From assembly GCF_001637325.1 (NCBI RefSeq), contig NZ_LRXL01000045.1, forward strand, positions 62,001-126,000: 64,000 bases of DNA. Direction: 5' to 3'. This document shows positions 15,417 to 22,822 of the stretch, one piece after another. The translations under genes were made by a program, and so were the position numbers. The stretch's first letter is position 1. Every line of letters starts with the position of its first letter. Below the pieces are notes generated by a model. The model did no database searches. It saw nothing but the letters and a program-made list of their open reading frames with translations, and was not told the DNA's origin. The DNA is from Cochleicola gelatinilyticus. Lineage in GTDB: Bacteria > Bacteroidota > Bacteroidia > Flavobacteriales > Flavobacteriaceae.

Positions 15417-15775
15417 TTCTTTCTGTTTTTAATTTGATTGATGATTTGTTGTAGTTCTTTTTCATCTATATTTTCTTCTTTAGCGAAAAATGAAATCATT
15501 TTTGAATATGAATTTTCAAAATATTTACCTACCACATCGCTGACAATAGTTTTTTGATATTGCTCCTTTAAAACAACAGGATAATATTGATGTGTTTTCC
15601 CAAAAGAATTATGTGCTAAAAAACCTTTTTCTTCCAATATTCTTACCATTGTAGATACAGAATTGTAATGTGGCTTGGGTTCTGGAAGTTCGTCTATAAT
15701 TTCTTTTACAAAAGCTTTTTCCAACTTCCAAAAAGCTTGCATAATTTGTTCTTCTCTTTTTGCTAATTTTTGCAT
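15413..15775 (-). CDS. blaI: BlaI/MecI family transcriptional repressor
   Basis: A 120-residue winged-helix repressor. MQKLAKREEQIMQAFWKLEKAFVKEIIDELPEPKPHYNSV is the typical Bacteroidota BlaI start, so the ATG at 15775 is preferred to a TTG seven codons upstream. The DNA-binding wing lies at about residues 35-65 (STMVRILEEKGFLAHNSFGKTHQYYPVV) and the C-terminal helices form the dimer. In the family the BlaR1 peptidase cleaves or inactivates this repressor. Its stop overlaps the BlaR1-like start by four bases. Two operator-like dyads lie 28 bases upstream. Confidence 0.92.
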   Translation of the reverse strand: MQKLAKREEQIMQAFWKLEKAFVKEIIDELPEPKPHYNSVSTMVRILEEKGFLAHNSFGKTHQYYPVVLKEQYQKTIVSDVVGKYFENSYSKMISFFAKEENIDEKELQQIINQIKNRKK

Positions 15776-15802
15776 CTCTTTAATTTTCTGAGGCAAACAT
15801 AT

Positions 15803-15838
15803 AACTAATTGATTAGTTACACAACTAATTGGTTAGTT
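15803..15838. promoter_or_regulatory. Double BlaI operator dyad
   Basis: AACTAATTGATTAGTT (15803-15818) is a perfect 7-bp inverted repeat around TG. AACTAATTGGTTAGTT (15823-15838) repeats it with one mismatch. Centres are 20 bp apart, about two helical turns. BlaI/MecI operators in other phyla are ACTA-type dyads (TACA/TGTA), and the location directly before blaI fits autorepression. Confidence 0.82.
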
Positions 15839-15864
15839 TTTGTTTAATAATAGTTAAATTATTC

Positions 15865-16200
15865 ATTTCACACATATTACGCTTCCTCCTACGTCGTCGC
15901 ATAAAAAGTGTTTATTCACAAGGGTATCATTGTTTTAGTGGAGTTCATGCATTTCGTAAACTCGATGTCATTAACATTGTAGAAGAAACTTTTCAGAATA
16001 AATTTTTTAAGAAACTGTAGATAAAATTTCGCTTTTACCTAAGCAAAGTTACATAACGCAGAACATTATAGTACACGTGACATAAAGCAATGATCCGGTG
16101 GATGATTGGTTTTGGCGGCGAGTTGGTGCGCTGGCGGTTGCGTCATCGTGATTCTTCAATCTTAATGGCATTATATGTTGTAATAGTATGTAGTATATTT
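15865..16200 (+). repeat. Dispersed repeat copy L3 with degraded palindromic element (copy 4)
   Basis: The left flank matches 10867-11008 and runs into TTACATAACGCAGAACATTA at 16049-16068, the same left arm as copy 3. The right arm is eroded: only a TTATATGT-like piece near 16171 remains. It marks the right edge of the second 5-kb module. Confidence 0.65.
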
Positions 16201-16230
16201 TAGAAGCATTTGTTTTCAGCAGTCCGCTGG

Positions 16231-16380
16231 AGCCATTCGCTATATTTTAGGAAATATTGGAACTTATTAATTTTCCTATAAAGCAGAATGTTAACTAGAG
16301 CCTTTAAGGAATTGTATTGCTCAACCCCAAAAATATACACGCTCACTCCCCTATTGTTTTGACCAAATTCTTAAGAGGTC
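16231..16380 (+). repeat. Long dispersed repeat, partial copy R3
   Basis: Only the right end of the long repeat is present: ATTCGCTATATTTTAGGAAA, ATATACACGCTCA, CCCTATTGTTTTGACCAAA and AAGAGGTCTG correspond to 6639-6789 and 11500-11655. It lies directly downstream of the minus-strand SDR gene ending at 16392, as the full copies lie downstream of the two hydrolase genes. Confidence 0.75.
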
Positions 16381-16391
16381 TGTATTTTAAA

Positions 16392-17189
16392 CTATTTAAT
16401 TATCTTTTCAGTAAAGTATAATAAACTATTGATTTTCTCTTGACTGTAAGCATCAGGATGTGCCTTGGAGAAACTGCCTTTATCGTTATCATAATAGTGC
16501 CCAGAATTATTGTTATAAATTTTAGATAACGCTAAGTCATATAAAATATCCACACCTTTTTCTGCAGGTGACCAATGTTGTCCATATGCTTCGTTTGCCA
16601 TTTTCGTATTTAATAATGACCCAGGATTTACTGCAATAGTAGTAATAGTAGGATGTTTTTCAGCAAATCTAAAAGACCACATAGTTAAGGCCAGCTTACT
16701 TTGAGCGTAGCTTTCATTAGAATTTACAGTAGCATCACCAGTTAACACATCTTTTTGAACAGTAGATTGTGCTGCCGAACTTAAATTTACAATACGCGTG
16801 TTGTTCCCTTTTTCTAATAAAGAACTTATACGTTCCGTTAAAATATAAGGTGCTACGTAGTTGACGACGATTCTATAATCTAATCCGTTTTTCGCGAAAG
16901 TATCTTTGGTTTTATATATTCCTGCATTGTTGATTAGAACATCTAATTGAGGCACTTCTTTATTTAGTTGTTCTGCGAGTTCTTTTACAGCATTTAAGTC
17001 AGAAAAATCGGCAACCAACCCTTTCACATTCATATTATTTGAAGCTTCTTTTATCTCAGAAACAACAGCATTTATCTTTGCTTCGCTTCTACCATGTACA
17101 TATACGTAATGCCCTTCTTTTGCTAGTTTTAAAGCTGTTAATTTTCCAATACCATCTGTACTTCCTGTGATTAATATATATTTATTCAT
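16392..17189 (-). CDS. Short-chain dehydrogenase/reductase
   Basis: A 265-residue classical SDR. The NAD(P)-binding TGSTDGIGKLTALKLA lies at residues 8-23, the NNAG motif (LDVLINNAGIY) at about 83-93, the catalytic Ser region VNLSSAAQS at about 133-141, and YAQSK (Tyr-x-x-x-Lys) at about 160-164, followed by NPGSLLNTKMA. This layout resembles retinol dehydrogenase-like SDRs acting on lipophilic or aldehyde substrates, but the substrate cannot be read. It is the last member of a minus-strand series from the AraC regulator down, separated by a 157-base gap containing a 9-bp inverted repeat. Cytoplasmic. Confidence 0.88.
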   Translation of the reverse strand: MNKYILITGSTDGIGKLTALKLAKEGHYVYVHGRSEAKINAVVSEIKEASNNMNVKGLVADFSDLNAVKELAEQLNKEVPQLDVLINNAGIYKTKDTFAKNGLDYRIVVNYVAPYILTERISSLLEKGNNTRIVNLSSAAQSTVQKDVLTGDATVNSNESYAQSKLALTMWSFRFAEKHPTITTIAVNPGSLLNTKMANEAYGQHWSPAEKGVDILYDLALSKIYNNNSGHYYDNDKGSFSKAHPDAYSQEKINSLLYFTEKIIK

Positions 17190-17252
17190 TTTGTTTTGCT
17201 TTTAATTATTTGCGTCACTTCGAATGAGTTTTACCATCGTAATAAATGAAAT

Positions 17253-17291
17253 TTGTGTCGATACGTTTCACTATTTACTATTCTCGACACA
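17253..17291. promoter_or_regulatory. Inverted repeat upstream of the SDR gene
   Basis: TTGTGTCGA (17253-17261) and TCGACACAA (17283-17291) are perfect 9-bp inverted repeats 21 bases apart in the gap between the oxygenase and SDR genes. They could be a pair of regulator half-sites or the stem of a weak hairpin; there is no adjoining T run on the minus strand. Confidence 0.5.
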
Positions 17292-17346
17292 ATTTTTCCT
17301 GCTTCAAAATCACACCAACAGACGTGATAATTTTACTGAAATTTAA

Positions 17347-18309
17347 TTAAAACGGCGCAATAGTATCTTTAGGACCATCTGGCAAACTCCAACGCTGACG
17401 AGCAGTACTATTTTCTACTGAAACAACTGAGGCTGTCGAATTGTTTGCACTTTTATAACTACTCGTATTACCGTGAGGTATTTGCATACGGTCTCCATAC
17501 AGCCACACAACTAAGTTATTTCGTTGTCCGCTAGTAATTGGGTGTGTTGCGTGTGGCACATTACCTCTATGAATGATTGCTTTACCGGGTTTAAAAGTAG
17601 TTTGTACCGTTTTTCCTGAAACTTTATCATAGAAATCAACTTCCGATCCTGTAAATTTTTCACCGGGCAAGTTAATATTAATATTCAAAGTAGCTGCTGA
17701 AGCATCGGTATGCGCGTGTAAATCTTTGTCTTTATCTGGATTGTATTGTATTGAGAAACCAAATGTTTGATTGTCGTATCCATACGTACCTAATAATAAA
17801 CGTGCTATCGGACGCATATACCTGTCCATTATGTCGTTGTAAAATGCTTGAAAATTAGGAGCAGCCAAATGTCCTTCTGAGCGTGGATCGAGCATCATTC
17901 CATAACGGTTTAACTGTATACCGTAAGGTGCACGTTTTGGCACTCTTGAGTTTGCAACAGCTTCTAAATAGTTGCGGAAATCTGCTAAGCGGTCTACATC
18001 AAAAAACTGTGCAGCATACACACCAGGTATAATTTCTTCCCATAAATCGGACACAGCAGTTTCTTTTTCTGGGTTTTCCCAGGCGTCTTTTATTGCTTTT
18101 CTCAATCGAGGATCTAGTAGTGTTTCATCAGGAGTTAGCAAATTGTTTTTGTTTTCAATTTCCCATTCTACCCACGCATCTTCAAGTATTTTTCGGTTAG
18201 TATTCCAAAATTGTGAGACTGAGATTTCACGATTTAGCGATGCTTCGCGTGACGGTAACGTTAGTGAACGCGCTGCTGCAAGTGCATTTGTATGTTCTAA
18301 GGTTTTCAT
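17347..18309 (-). CDS. 2-oxoglutarate/Fe(II)-dependent oxygenase
   Basis: A 320-residue protein with a C-terminal double-stranded beta-helix oxygenase domain (about 125-275). The iron ligands fit the HxD...H pattern: HTD at 200-202 and the distal His in HATHPITSGQR (253-263), whose Arg 263 would bind 2-oxoglutarate. The prolyl 4-hydroxylase-like segment FKPGKAIIHRGNVPHATHP supports this. The N-terminal 100 residues are helical and not assigned. No signal peptide. The target could be a small molecule or a protein side chain. A 17-bp motif shared with the crotonase promoter lies upstream at 18375-18391. Confidence 0.82.
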   Translation of the reverse strand: MKTLEHTNALAAARSLTLPSREASLNREISVSQFWNTNRKILEDAWVEWEIENKNNLLTPDETLLDPRLRKAIKDAWENPEKETAVSDLWEEIIPGVYAAQFFDVDRLADFRNYLEAVANSRVPKRAPYGIQLNRYGMMLDPRSEGHLAAPNFQAFYNDIMDRYMRPIARLLLGTYGYDNQTFGFSIQYNPDKDKDLHAHTDASAATLNININLPGEKFTGSEVDFYDKVSGKTVQTTFKPGKAIIHRGNVPHATHPITSGQRNNLVVWLYGDRMQIPHGNTSSYKSANNSTASVVSVENSTARQRWSLPDGPKDTIAPF

Positions 18310-18364
18310 AATATCTATTTTTAACTATAACAAAATTAAGCAGGAACCCCTGTTTGCCTTTGGT

Positions 18365-18391
18365 AGTAAAAATGGTGGTTTTAGTAAAAAA
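18365..18391 (-). promoter_or_regulatory. Shared operator-like motif before the oxygenase gene
   Basis: GTGGTTTTAGTAAAAAA at 18375-18391 occurs exactly again at 20432-20448, ahead of the crotonase gene. In both places a second AGTAAAAA lies 18 to 21 bases to the left (18365 and 20419), giving a direct-repeat arrangement as used by AraC-type activators. The motif lies 66 bases upstream of the oxygenase start. Confidence 0.65.
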
Positions 18392-18411
18392 AAGGTTTTC
18401 TTTTTAACAAA

Positions 18412-18437
18412 TGAAAAATGCCTCTAAAAAGAGGCAT
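18412..18437 (-). terminator. Terminator of the quinone oxidoreductase operon
   Basis: ATGCCTCT (18418-18425), a loop of four A, and AGAGGCAT (18430-18437) form a perfect 8-bp stem. On the minus strand it is followed by TTTTTCATTTGTT, a usable U-rich tail, about 50 bases after the stop at 18486. Confidence 0.75.
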
Positions 18438-18485
18438 CTAACGCTACTAATCAATTTAAGTATATTTTGTAAACCCTTATTACTT

Positions 18486-19469
18486 TTAGTTTTCAATTAC
18501 TATTTTACCAATGGCTTTTCCGCTTTGTAAATGTGCATAAGCGTCACCAACTTCTTCTAACGAAAAAGTTTTTTCATCTAGTATAGGAGTTAAATGTCCT
18601 TCGTTAGAAATTTCGGCTAAACGCTCTAAAATGTCTCCGTGTATATCTCTTTTAAAATTGTGTAACATCGGTATCAACATAAACACTACGTGTAATGATG
18701 CACCTTTAAAGTGTAGCGGAGTTAAATCTAACTCACATAATGAAACTGTAGTGGAAATGTGTCCGTTTAAGGCAATTGCTTCGATAGAATTGTTCAAGTT
18801 TGCACCACCAACGGTATCGAAAACCACATCAAAACCACCATCGGTATATTTCGCAGTATATTCGGCTACTTTTTCAGTTTTAAAATCGATAAAGGTTGCT
18901 CCAAATTTTTCAACGATAACTTTTTGACTGTCACCTGTACCTGTTGCGTAAACTTCTGCTCCAAAGTATTTAGCTAGTTGTACAGCTATGTGACCAACAC
19001 CACCAGAACCTCCGTGTACCAATACTTTTTGGCCCACTTTTACACCTGCTCTAGTTAAACCTTCTAAGGCCGTAATTGCCACCAATGGTAAGGCTGCAGT
19101 CTCGCGCATGGTTAACCCTTTTGGTTTGTGTGCTACAAGGTTGCTATCTGCTACGATATACTCAGTTAATGTTCCTGGTAAATCTGTTAATCCACCTGCA
19201 CAACCATACACTTCATCGCCTACTTTAAAACCTTCTACTTCATCGCCAACAGATTCTACAGTTCCTGAGAAATCCATTCCTAATAAGGCTGGTGTCTCAG
19301 GTGATAAAGGTAAATCGCTTCCCATTTTCTTAATCATAGTGTCTATGGTATTTACACTAGATGCAGCTATATTTACCAATACGTGATTTGCTTTTACTGC
19401 TGGTTTTTCAGTTTCAGTAGCCGTAAATGTTGCATTTTCTCCATATCTGTTTAATAACATTGCTTTCAT
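18486..19469 (-). CDS. Quinone oxidoreductase-like MDR family enzyme
   Basis: A 327-residue medium-chain dehydrogenase/reductase of the zinc-free quinone oxidoreductase type. The N-terminal GroES-like domain (about 1-115) contains AASSVNTIDTMIKKMG and ALLGMDFSGTVESVG; the Rossmann domain has VLVHGGSGGVGHIAVQLAKYFGAEVYATGTG (about 143-173), which binds NADP(H). Zinc-ligand cysteines and histidines of alcohol dehydrogenases are missing. Enzymes of this kind reduce quinones or activated double bonds. The gene lies 28 bases after the crotonase gene and is followed by a good terminator, so the two form an operon. Confidence 0.88.
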   Translation of the reverse strand: MKAMLLNRYGENATFTATETEKPAVKANHVLVNIAASSVNTIDTMIKKMGSDLPLSPETPALLGMDFSGTVESVGDEVEGFKVGDEVYGCAGGLTDLPGTLTEYIVADSNLVAHKPKGLTMRETAALPLVAITALEGLTRAGVKVGQKVLVHGGSGGVGHIAVQLAKYFGAEVYATGTGDSQKVIVEKFGATFIDFKTEKVAEYTAKYTDGGFDVVFDTVGGANLNNSIEAIALNGHISTTVSLCELDLTPLHFKGASLHVVFMLIPMLHNFKRDIHGDILERLAEISNEGHLTPILDEKTFSLEEVGDAYAHLQSGKAIGKIVIEN

Positions 19470-19497
19470 ATCTAATCTTCTTTTTTATTTATAATTC

Positions 19498-20343
19498 TTA
19501 ATTTACTTCTTGAATATCCATTACCATTTGCTCCCAGTTCTTTTGGTTGTCATGTTCAAATTGAGCCCCATTTTCATCTGCATAGGTGAATCTATTTATT
19601 GCAGGAGTTCTGCTTGTTGCTTGAAACAATTGGTATGCTTCTTCTTTTAAAGCCTCTTTAATTGGTAAGTCTATAGACGCATACACCGCACGTTTACAAG
19701 CAGCAATAGAGTCTGCCGGAAATTTAGAGATACGTTCTGCTAAAGCATCGACATAAGATCCGATCTCATCTGCATCTAAAGCCTTATTAATAGTTCCGAA
19801 TTTTTCTGCCTCATCTGCGTCCCAATCTCTGGCACTTAAAATAATTTCTAATGCCTTTCCTAATCCGGTTTGTCTTGCCATACGTGAAGCTCCTCCTCCA
19901 CATGGCAAAATCCCCATTCCTACTTCCATTTGCATAAATTTGGCTTTTCCTCTTGCGGCAAAACGCATGTCTAATGCTAATGCCATTTCGTGTCCGCCAC
20001 CTCGGGCAAAACCTTCAATTTTAGCGATGGTTGCTTGTGGTACATTGCTTAATCGTTCTAAAACAGACTGTAAGTCTAATAGCTGCATCTCATTTCTTGG
20101 CACCGCTTCAGTAGACATATCTCTAAGCAAATTGGTATCGTAATGACAGACCCAATATCCTGGATTCGAAGATTCAAAAACCACTACTTTCACACTTCTA
20201 TCGCGTTCTAATCGTAAACACAAACTGCTTAAATCTGCTAGCATTTCTTGCCCTTGCACGTTTACGGGACCAAAGTTTATAGTCACTGTTAAAATTCCTC
20301 CTTTTTGTTCTGCCGAAAATGTTTGAAAATTCTTGTAGTCCAT
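19498..20343 (-). CDS. Enoyl-CoA hydratase/isomerase (crotonase) family protein
   Basis: A 281-residue crotonase-fold protein. The oxyanion-hole region reads IAKIEGFARGGGHEMALALDMRFA (about residues 106-129), followed by FMQMEVGMGILPCGGGASRMARQTG and a GKALEIILSARDWDADEAEKFG stretch typical of the fold. The first oxyanion strand (VVVFESSNPGYWVCHYD) replaces the usual AF-AGAD motif, so classic hydratase activity is uncertain; some relatives of this subgroup have no known CoA substrate. It heads a two-gene operon with the quinone oxidoreductase. The shared motif at 20432-20448 lies about 90 bases upstream. Confidence 0.82.
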   Translation of the reverse strand: MDYKNFQTFSAEQKGGILTVTINFGPVNVQGQEMLADLSSLCLRLERDRSVKVVVFESSNPGYWVCHYDTNLLRDMSTEAVPRNEMQLLDLQSVLERLSNVPQATIAKIEGFARGGGHEMALALDMRFAARGKAKFMQMEVGMGILPCGGGASRMARQTGLGKALEIILSARDWDADEAEKFGTINKALDADEIGSYVDALAERISKFPADSIAACKRAVYASIDLPIKEALKEEAYQLFQATSRTPAINRFTYADENGAQFEHDNQKNWEQMVMDIQEVN

Positions 20344-20418
20344 ACTATTGAGTTTTAGGTTATTGTTGTTCTGTTATAATTACAGGACAAAGGTACCTAG
20401 GCACTCAAGCTTTGGATA

Positions 20419-20448
20419 AGTAAAAAACAAAGTGGTTTTAGTAAAAAA
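20419..20448 (-). promoter_or_regulatory. Shared operator-like motif before the crotonase operon
   Basis: GTGGTTTTAGTAAAAAA (20432-20448) is identical to the motif at 18375-18391, and AGTAAAAAA starts again at 20419, 21 bases from the inner AGTAAAA. It lies between the crotonase start (20343) and the end of the AraC gene (20468), a likely binding site for that regulator. Confidence 0.68.
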
Positions 20449-20467
20449 GAAGGTAAATGGTATTCTT

Positions 20468-21328
20468 TCAAGAAATACTTGCCTTATAGGCACCAATGGT
20501 CATGCCTTTATAGCTTTGAAAAGTTTTGTTAAGATGACTAGAATCTGTGAAACCTAGTTCAATTGCTATTTCAGAAAACTGCAAGTCGGTATATTTTAAT
20601 CGGGTTTCTACCAATTTTAATTTATAGTTAAGTATGTACTTTTTTAAAGGAACATCGGTATGTTTTTTAAAGTACTCACTTATGTAATTGTCTGCCATAT
20701 GAAACTCTTCTGCCAAGTTTTTTGTGGTCAACAATTCTGAATTGTAAATGTTAGCGTGAATAAAGTTGATGATCTGCTGGATTTTGGAAGATTTCACCTC
20801 TTTAATCGTATCAGCATTCATATACTGAATATTTCTAGCAATTAAATGAAGAATTACAGACAATGAATTTTGAATTATAAAAATATCATTGGATTGCTTA
20901 TTTGAATATTCTATTGCTACCATGTTAGCTAAAGAGACTAAATGCGCTTTATCTGAAGCTGTCTCAAATTGCATTTCGCGTAATTGATGGCTTTCACTAT
21001 TTAAGATTTCTTCAATTTTGCGAAACCAATCGTTGACAGGAAGGGTTGTATTCTGAGACGATGTATTTCTAAAAAAGCTCTTTAAAAATTTAATAGCTGT
21101 GACTGTTGTTGCTGTTTCAGCTTGTAGAATATAAATATCGTCAGGAATGAATACAAAAATACTATCATCTGAATAAGGCACCGTTTTACCATTAATTTTT
21201 ATGGTTCCATTGCCTTTTTCGATGTAAACAATTTCAAAAAATCGAATGGTAGTGTATTTACAAAACGTGAAAAACGTTTCGTTTTTATACTTCTGAATTA
21301 CGATATTTTCTATAATAGTTCTTGGCAC
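20468..21328 (-). CDS. AraC family transcriptional regulator
   Basis: A 286-residue regulator. The N-terminal part (about 10-110) is a cupin-type sensing domain (FFEIVYIEKGNGTIKINGKTVPYSDDSIFVFIPDDIYILQ, a typical AraC_binding pattern). The C-terminal part (about 185-284) contains the two helix-turn-helix motifs, with NLAEEFHMADNYISEYFKKHTDVPLKKYILNYKL and FSEIAIELGFTDSSHLNKTFQSYKGMTIGAYK. It lies 124 bases upstream of the crotonase operon on the same strand, and the repeated 17-bp motif before the crotonase and oxygenase genes is its probable target. The inducer is unknown. Confidence 0.9.
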   Translation of the reverse strand: MPRTIIENIVIQKYKNETFFTFCKYTTIRFFEIVYIEKGNGTIKINGKTVPYSDDSIFVFIPDDIYILQAETATTVTAIKFLKSFFRNTSSQNTTLPVNDWFRKIEEILNSESHQLREMQFETASDKAHLVSLANMVAIEYSNKQSNDIFIIQNSLSVILHLIARNIQYMNADTIKEVKSSKIQQIINFIHANIYNSELLTTKNLAEEFHMADNYISEYFKKHTDVPLKKYILNYKLKLVETRLKYTDLQFSEIAIELGFTDSSHLNKTFQSYKGMTIGAYKASIS

Positions 21329-21468
21329 AGGATAAATATATGTAAAGAAAATTTAAGCTAACAAATATGCTTCTATTACTAAGTCCATTAAGCACAATTT
21401 GATTCTTTCTTCAATCGCAACACAAAAATCAGCTACACATTCGAATGATGCTTATATTTTTGATAGAA

Positions 21469-21939
21469 CTAGTACACCGTTTTATCTTCCTTCTTTGTCC
21501 ACTCTTGAAAAGGTTTAATGGCGATTTCGGGAGCTAGTTGCTCAAAGGGAATGCTCCGTTTGTCGTATGGCAACGGAATTTCCTCATAGATAAATGCATC
21601 GTCGAATCCTATATTTGCTGCGTCTTCCTGACTGCTTCCATAATATACCTTATCGGGTCTCGCCCAGTATATAGCGCCTAGACACATGGGGCACGGCTCA
21701 CAAGAGGTGTAAATGGTACAACCGTCTAACTGAAAAGAATCTAAGTTTTTACACGCATCTCTAATTGCGGTCACTTCCGCGTGTGCTGTTGGGTCGTTGG
21801 TAGAAGTCACTTTGTTGTTTCCTTTGCCAACGATTTTTCCGTCTTTTACAATCACACATCCAAAAGGACCTCCTTCGTTGTTTTGCATTCCTTTTAACGC
21901 TGCATTTACAGCTTCAATCATAAATTTCTTAGTACTCAT
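21469..21939 (-). CDS. guaD: Guanine deaminase, CDA-fold type
   Basis: A 156-residue zinc-dependent deaminase resembling Bacillus GuaD over its whole length. The proton-shuttle motif HAE is at 53-55 and the zinc site PCPMC at 82-86. The GuaD-type segments NDPTAHAEVTAIRDACK, CLGAIYWARPDKVYYGSS and AANIGFDDAFIYEEIPLP distinguish it from tRNA adenosine deaminase TadA. It converts guanine to xanthine in purine salvage or use of guanine as nitrogen source, in the cytoplasm. It is a single gene; the next gene upstream runs in the opposite direction. Confidence 0.88.
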   Translation of the reverse strand: MSTKKFMIEAVNAALKGMQNNEGGPFGCVIVKDGKIVGKGNNKVTSTNDPTAHAEVTAIRDACKNLDSFQLDGCTIYTSCEPCPMCLGAIYWARPDKVYYGSSQEDAANIGFDDAFIYEEIPLPYDKRSIPFEQLAPEIAIKPFQEWTKKEDKTVY

Positions 21940-22177
21940 AACGCTCTTTTGTTACAAATATAAGGATGTTCCGTTTTTGAAATGGTGTACGTAACACTAT
22001 TTGTAGCTCATTTTTAAAAGTAGGTAACCAATCCTATAAATATAACGCTTACCAATATGTAATACTTCATTATTTTTTTATTCCCCTAACCTACTCACAC
22101 TAAAAGCGATGACAATTCGCTAAATATTTTGTGAATATTAAAGCACATTTTTAAGACTGTTAGCTGCTACGAACTGT

Positions 22178-22185
22178 TATATTTG
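22178..22185 (+). promoter_or_regulatory. TAnnTTTG -7 box before the DUF4494 gene
   Basis: TATATTTG at 22178-22185 fits the Bacteroidota -7 consensus and lies 22 bases before the ATG at 22208. A second TATATTTG (22812-22819) lies immediately before the next gene, too close to its start to be a normal promoter for it. Confidence 0.6.
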
Positions 22186-22207
22186 CCCTCCCAAAAAAAG
22201 AAACGAT

Positions 22208-22777
22208 ATGAGTGCAATATGGTATGAGTGCAAAGTAAAATATAGAAAATTAGATCAAACTACTGGTAAACAGAAAATAGCAACAGAGCCTTTTTTGGTA
22301 GATGCTATTTCATATACCGAAGCGGAAAGTAGAATTACGCAAGAAATGGCAGCGTATTTAGCCGATAGTGATGAAATAAAGATCACCAACATTAAAGTGG
22401 CGAATTATGCTGAAATTCATCCGTTTGAGAATTCAGACCGCTGGTTTAAATCTCGTATTTCGTTAATTGCTTTCGATGAAGAAAGCGGTAAAGAGCGCAA
22501 AGCAAATCAGTACTTATTGGTGCAAGCAAACGATGTAAAAGAAGCTTTCGAGAATACGATGGAAGTGATGAAAGATACCATGGGAGACTTTACCATTCCT
22601 GCTATTTCTGAATCTCCTATAATGGATGTTTTCCCTTATTTTTCGGGCGATGAAGATGATCTGGAACGCTTGGAGGAATTTAGCCGTTTAAAAGATTCGG
22701 TACCTGTTACTACAGGAATGGACGAGAAGCTTGAAATGGCAGACGCACTTTCTGAAGCGACCGAACCTTCAGTTTAA
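22208..22777 (+). CDS. DUF4494 domain protein
   Basis: A 189-residue cytoplasmic protein of the Bacteroidota-specific DUF4494 family. The recognisable segments are WYECKVKYRKLDQTTGKQK at the N-terminus, EPFLVDAISYTEAESRITQEM (about 28-48), DRWFKSRISLIAFDEESGKERK (about 77-98) and the VQANDVKEAFENTMEVMKDTMGDFTIPAISESPIMDVFPY region (about 107-146). The function is unknown. The first 150 residues are family-like and the acidic tail is variable. It is the first of three closely placed plus-strand genes (DUF4494, lone RecA domain, thiE). Confidence 0.85.
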   Translation: MSAIWYECKVKYRKLDQTTGKQKIATEPFLVDAISYTEAESRITQEMAAYLADSDEIKITNIKVANYAEIHPFENSDRWFKSRISLIAFDEESGKERKANQYLLVQANDVKEAFENTMEVMKDTMGDFTIPAISESPIMDVFPYFSGDEDDLERLEEFSRLKDSVPVTTGMDEKLEMADALSEATEPSV

Positions 22778-22822
22778 GACGTCACCTTCCATATATTAAG
22801 ATGTCAGGTCGTATATTTGCAT

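Noticed and set aside
6838-15775. Calling the two hydrolases true antibiotic resistance genes
   Set aside because: The motifs place them in the large class C/PBP-like serine hydrolase group, most of which have no useful beta-lactamase activity; altered YxN motifs and unusual sensors argue for other substrates.
15829-16020. 63-codon plus-strand frame after the BlaI operator
   Set aside because: It begins inside the operator and runs through repeat L3; the other copy has a 55-base gap in the middle. Only the last part might be a remnant, as noted in the findings.
6031-16200. Calling the palindromic elements a genuine integron
   Set aside because: No integrase is seen, the core GTTATGT breaks the GTTRRRY rule, and the modules carry several genes on both strands with their own promoters, unlike normal gene cassettes.
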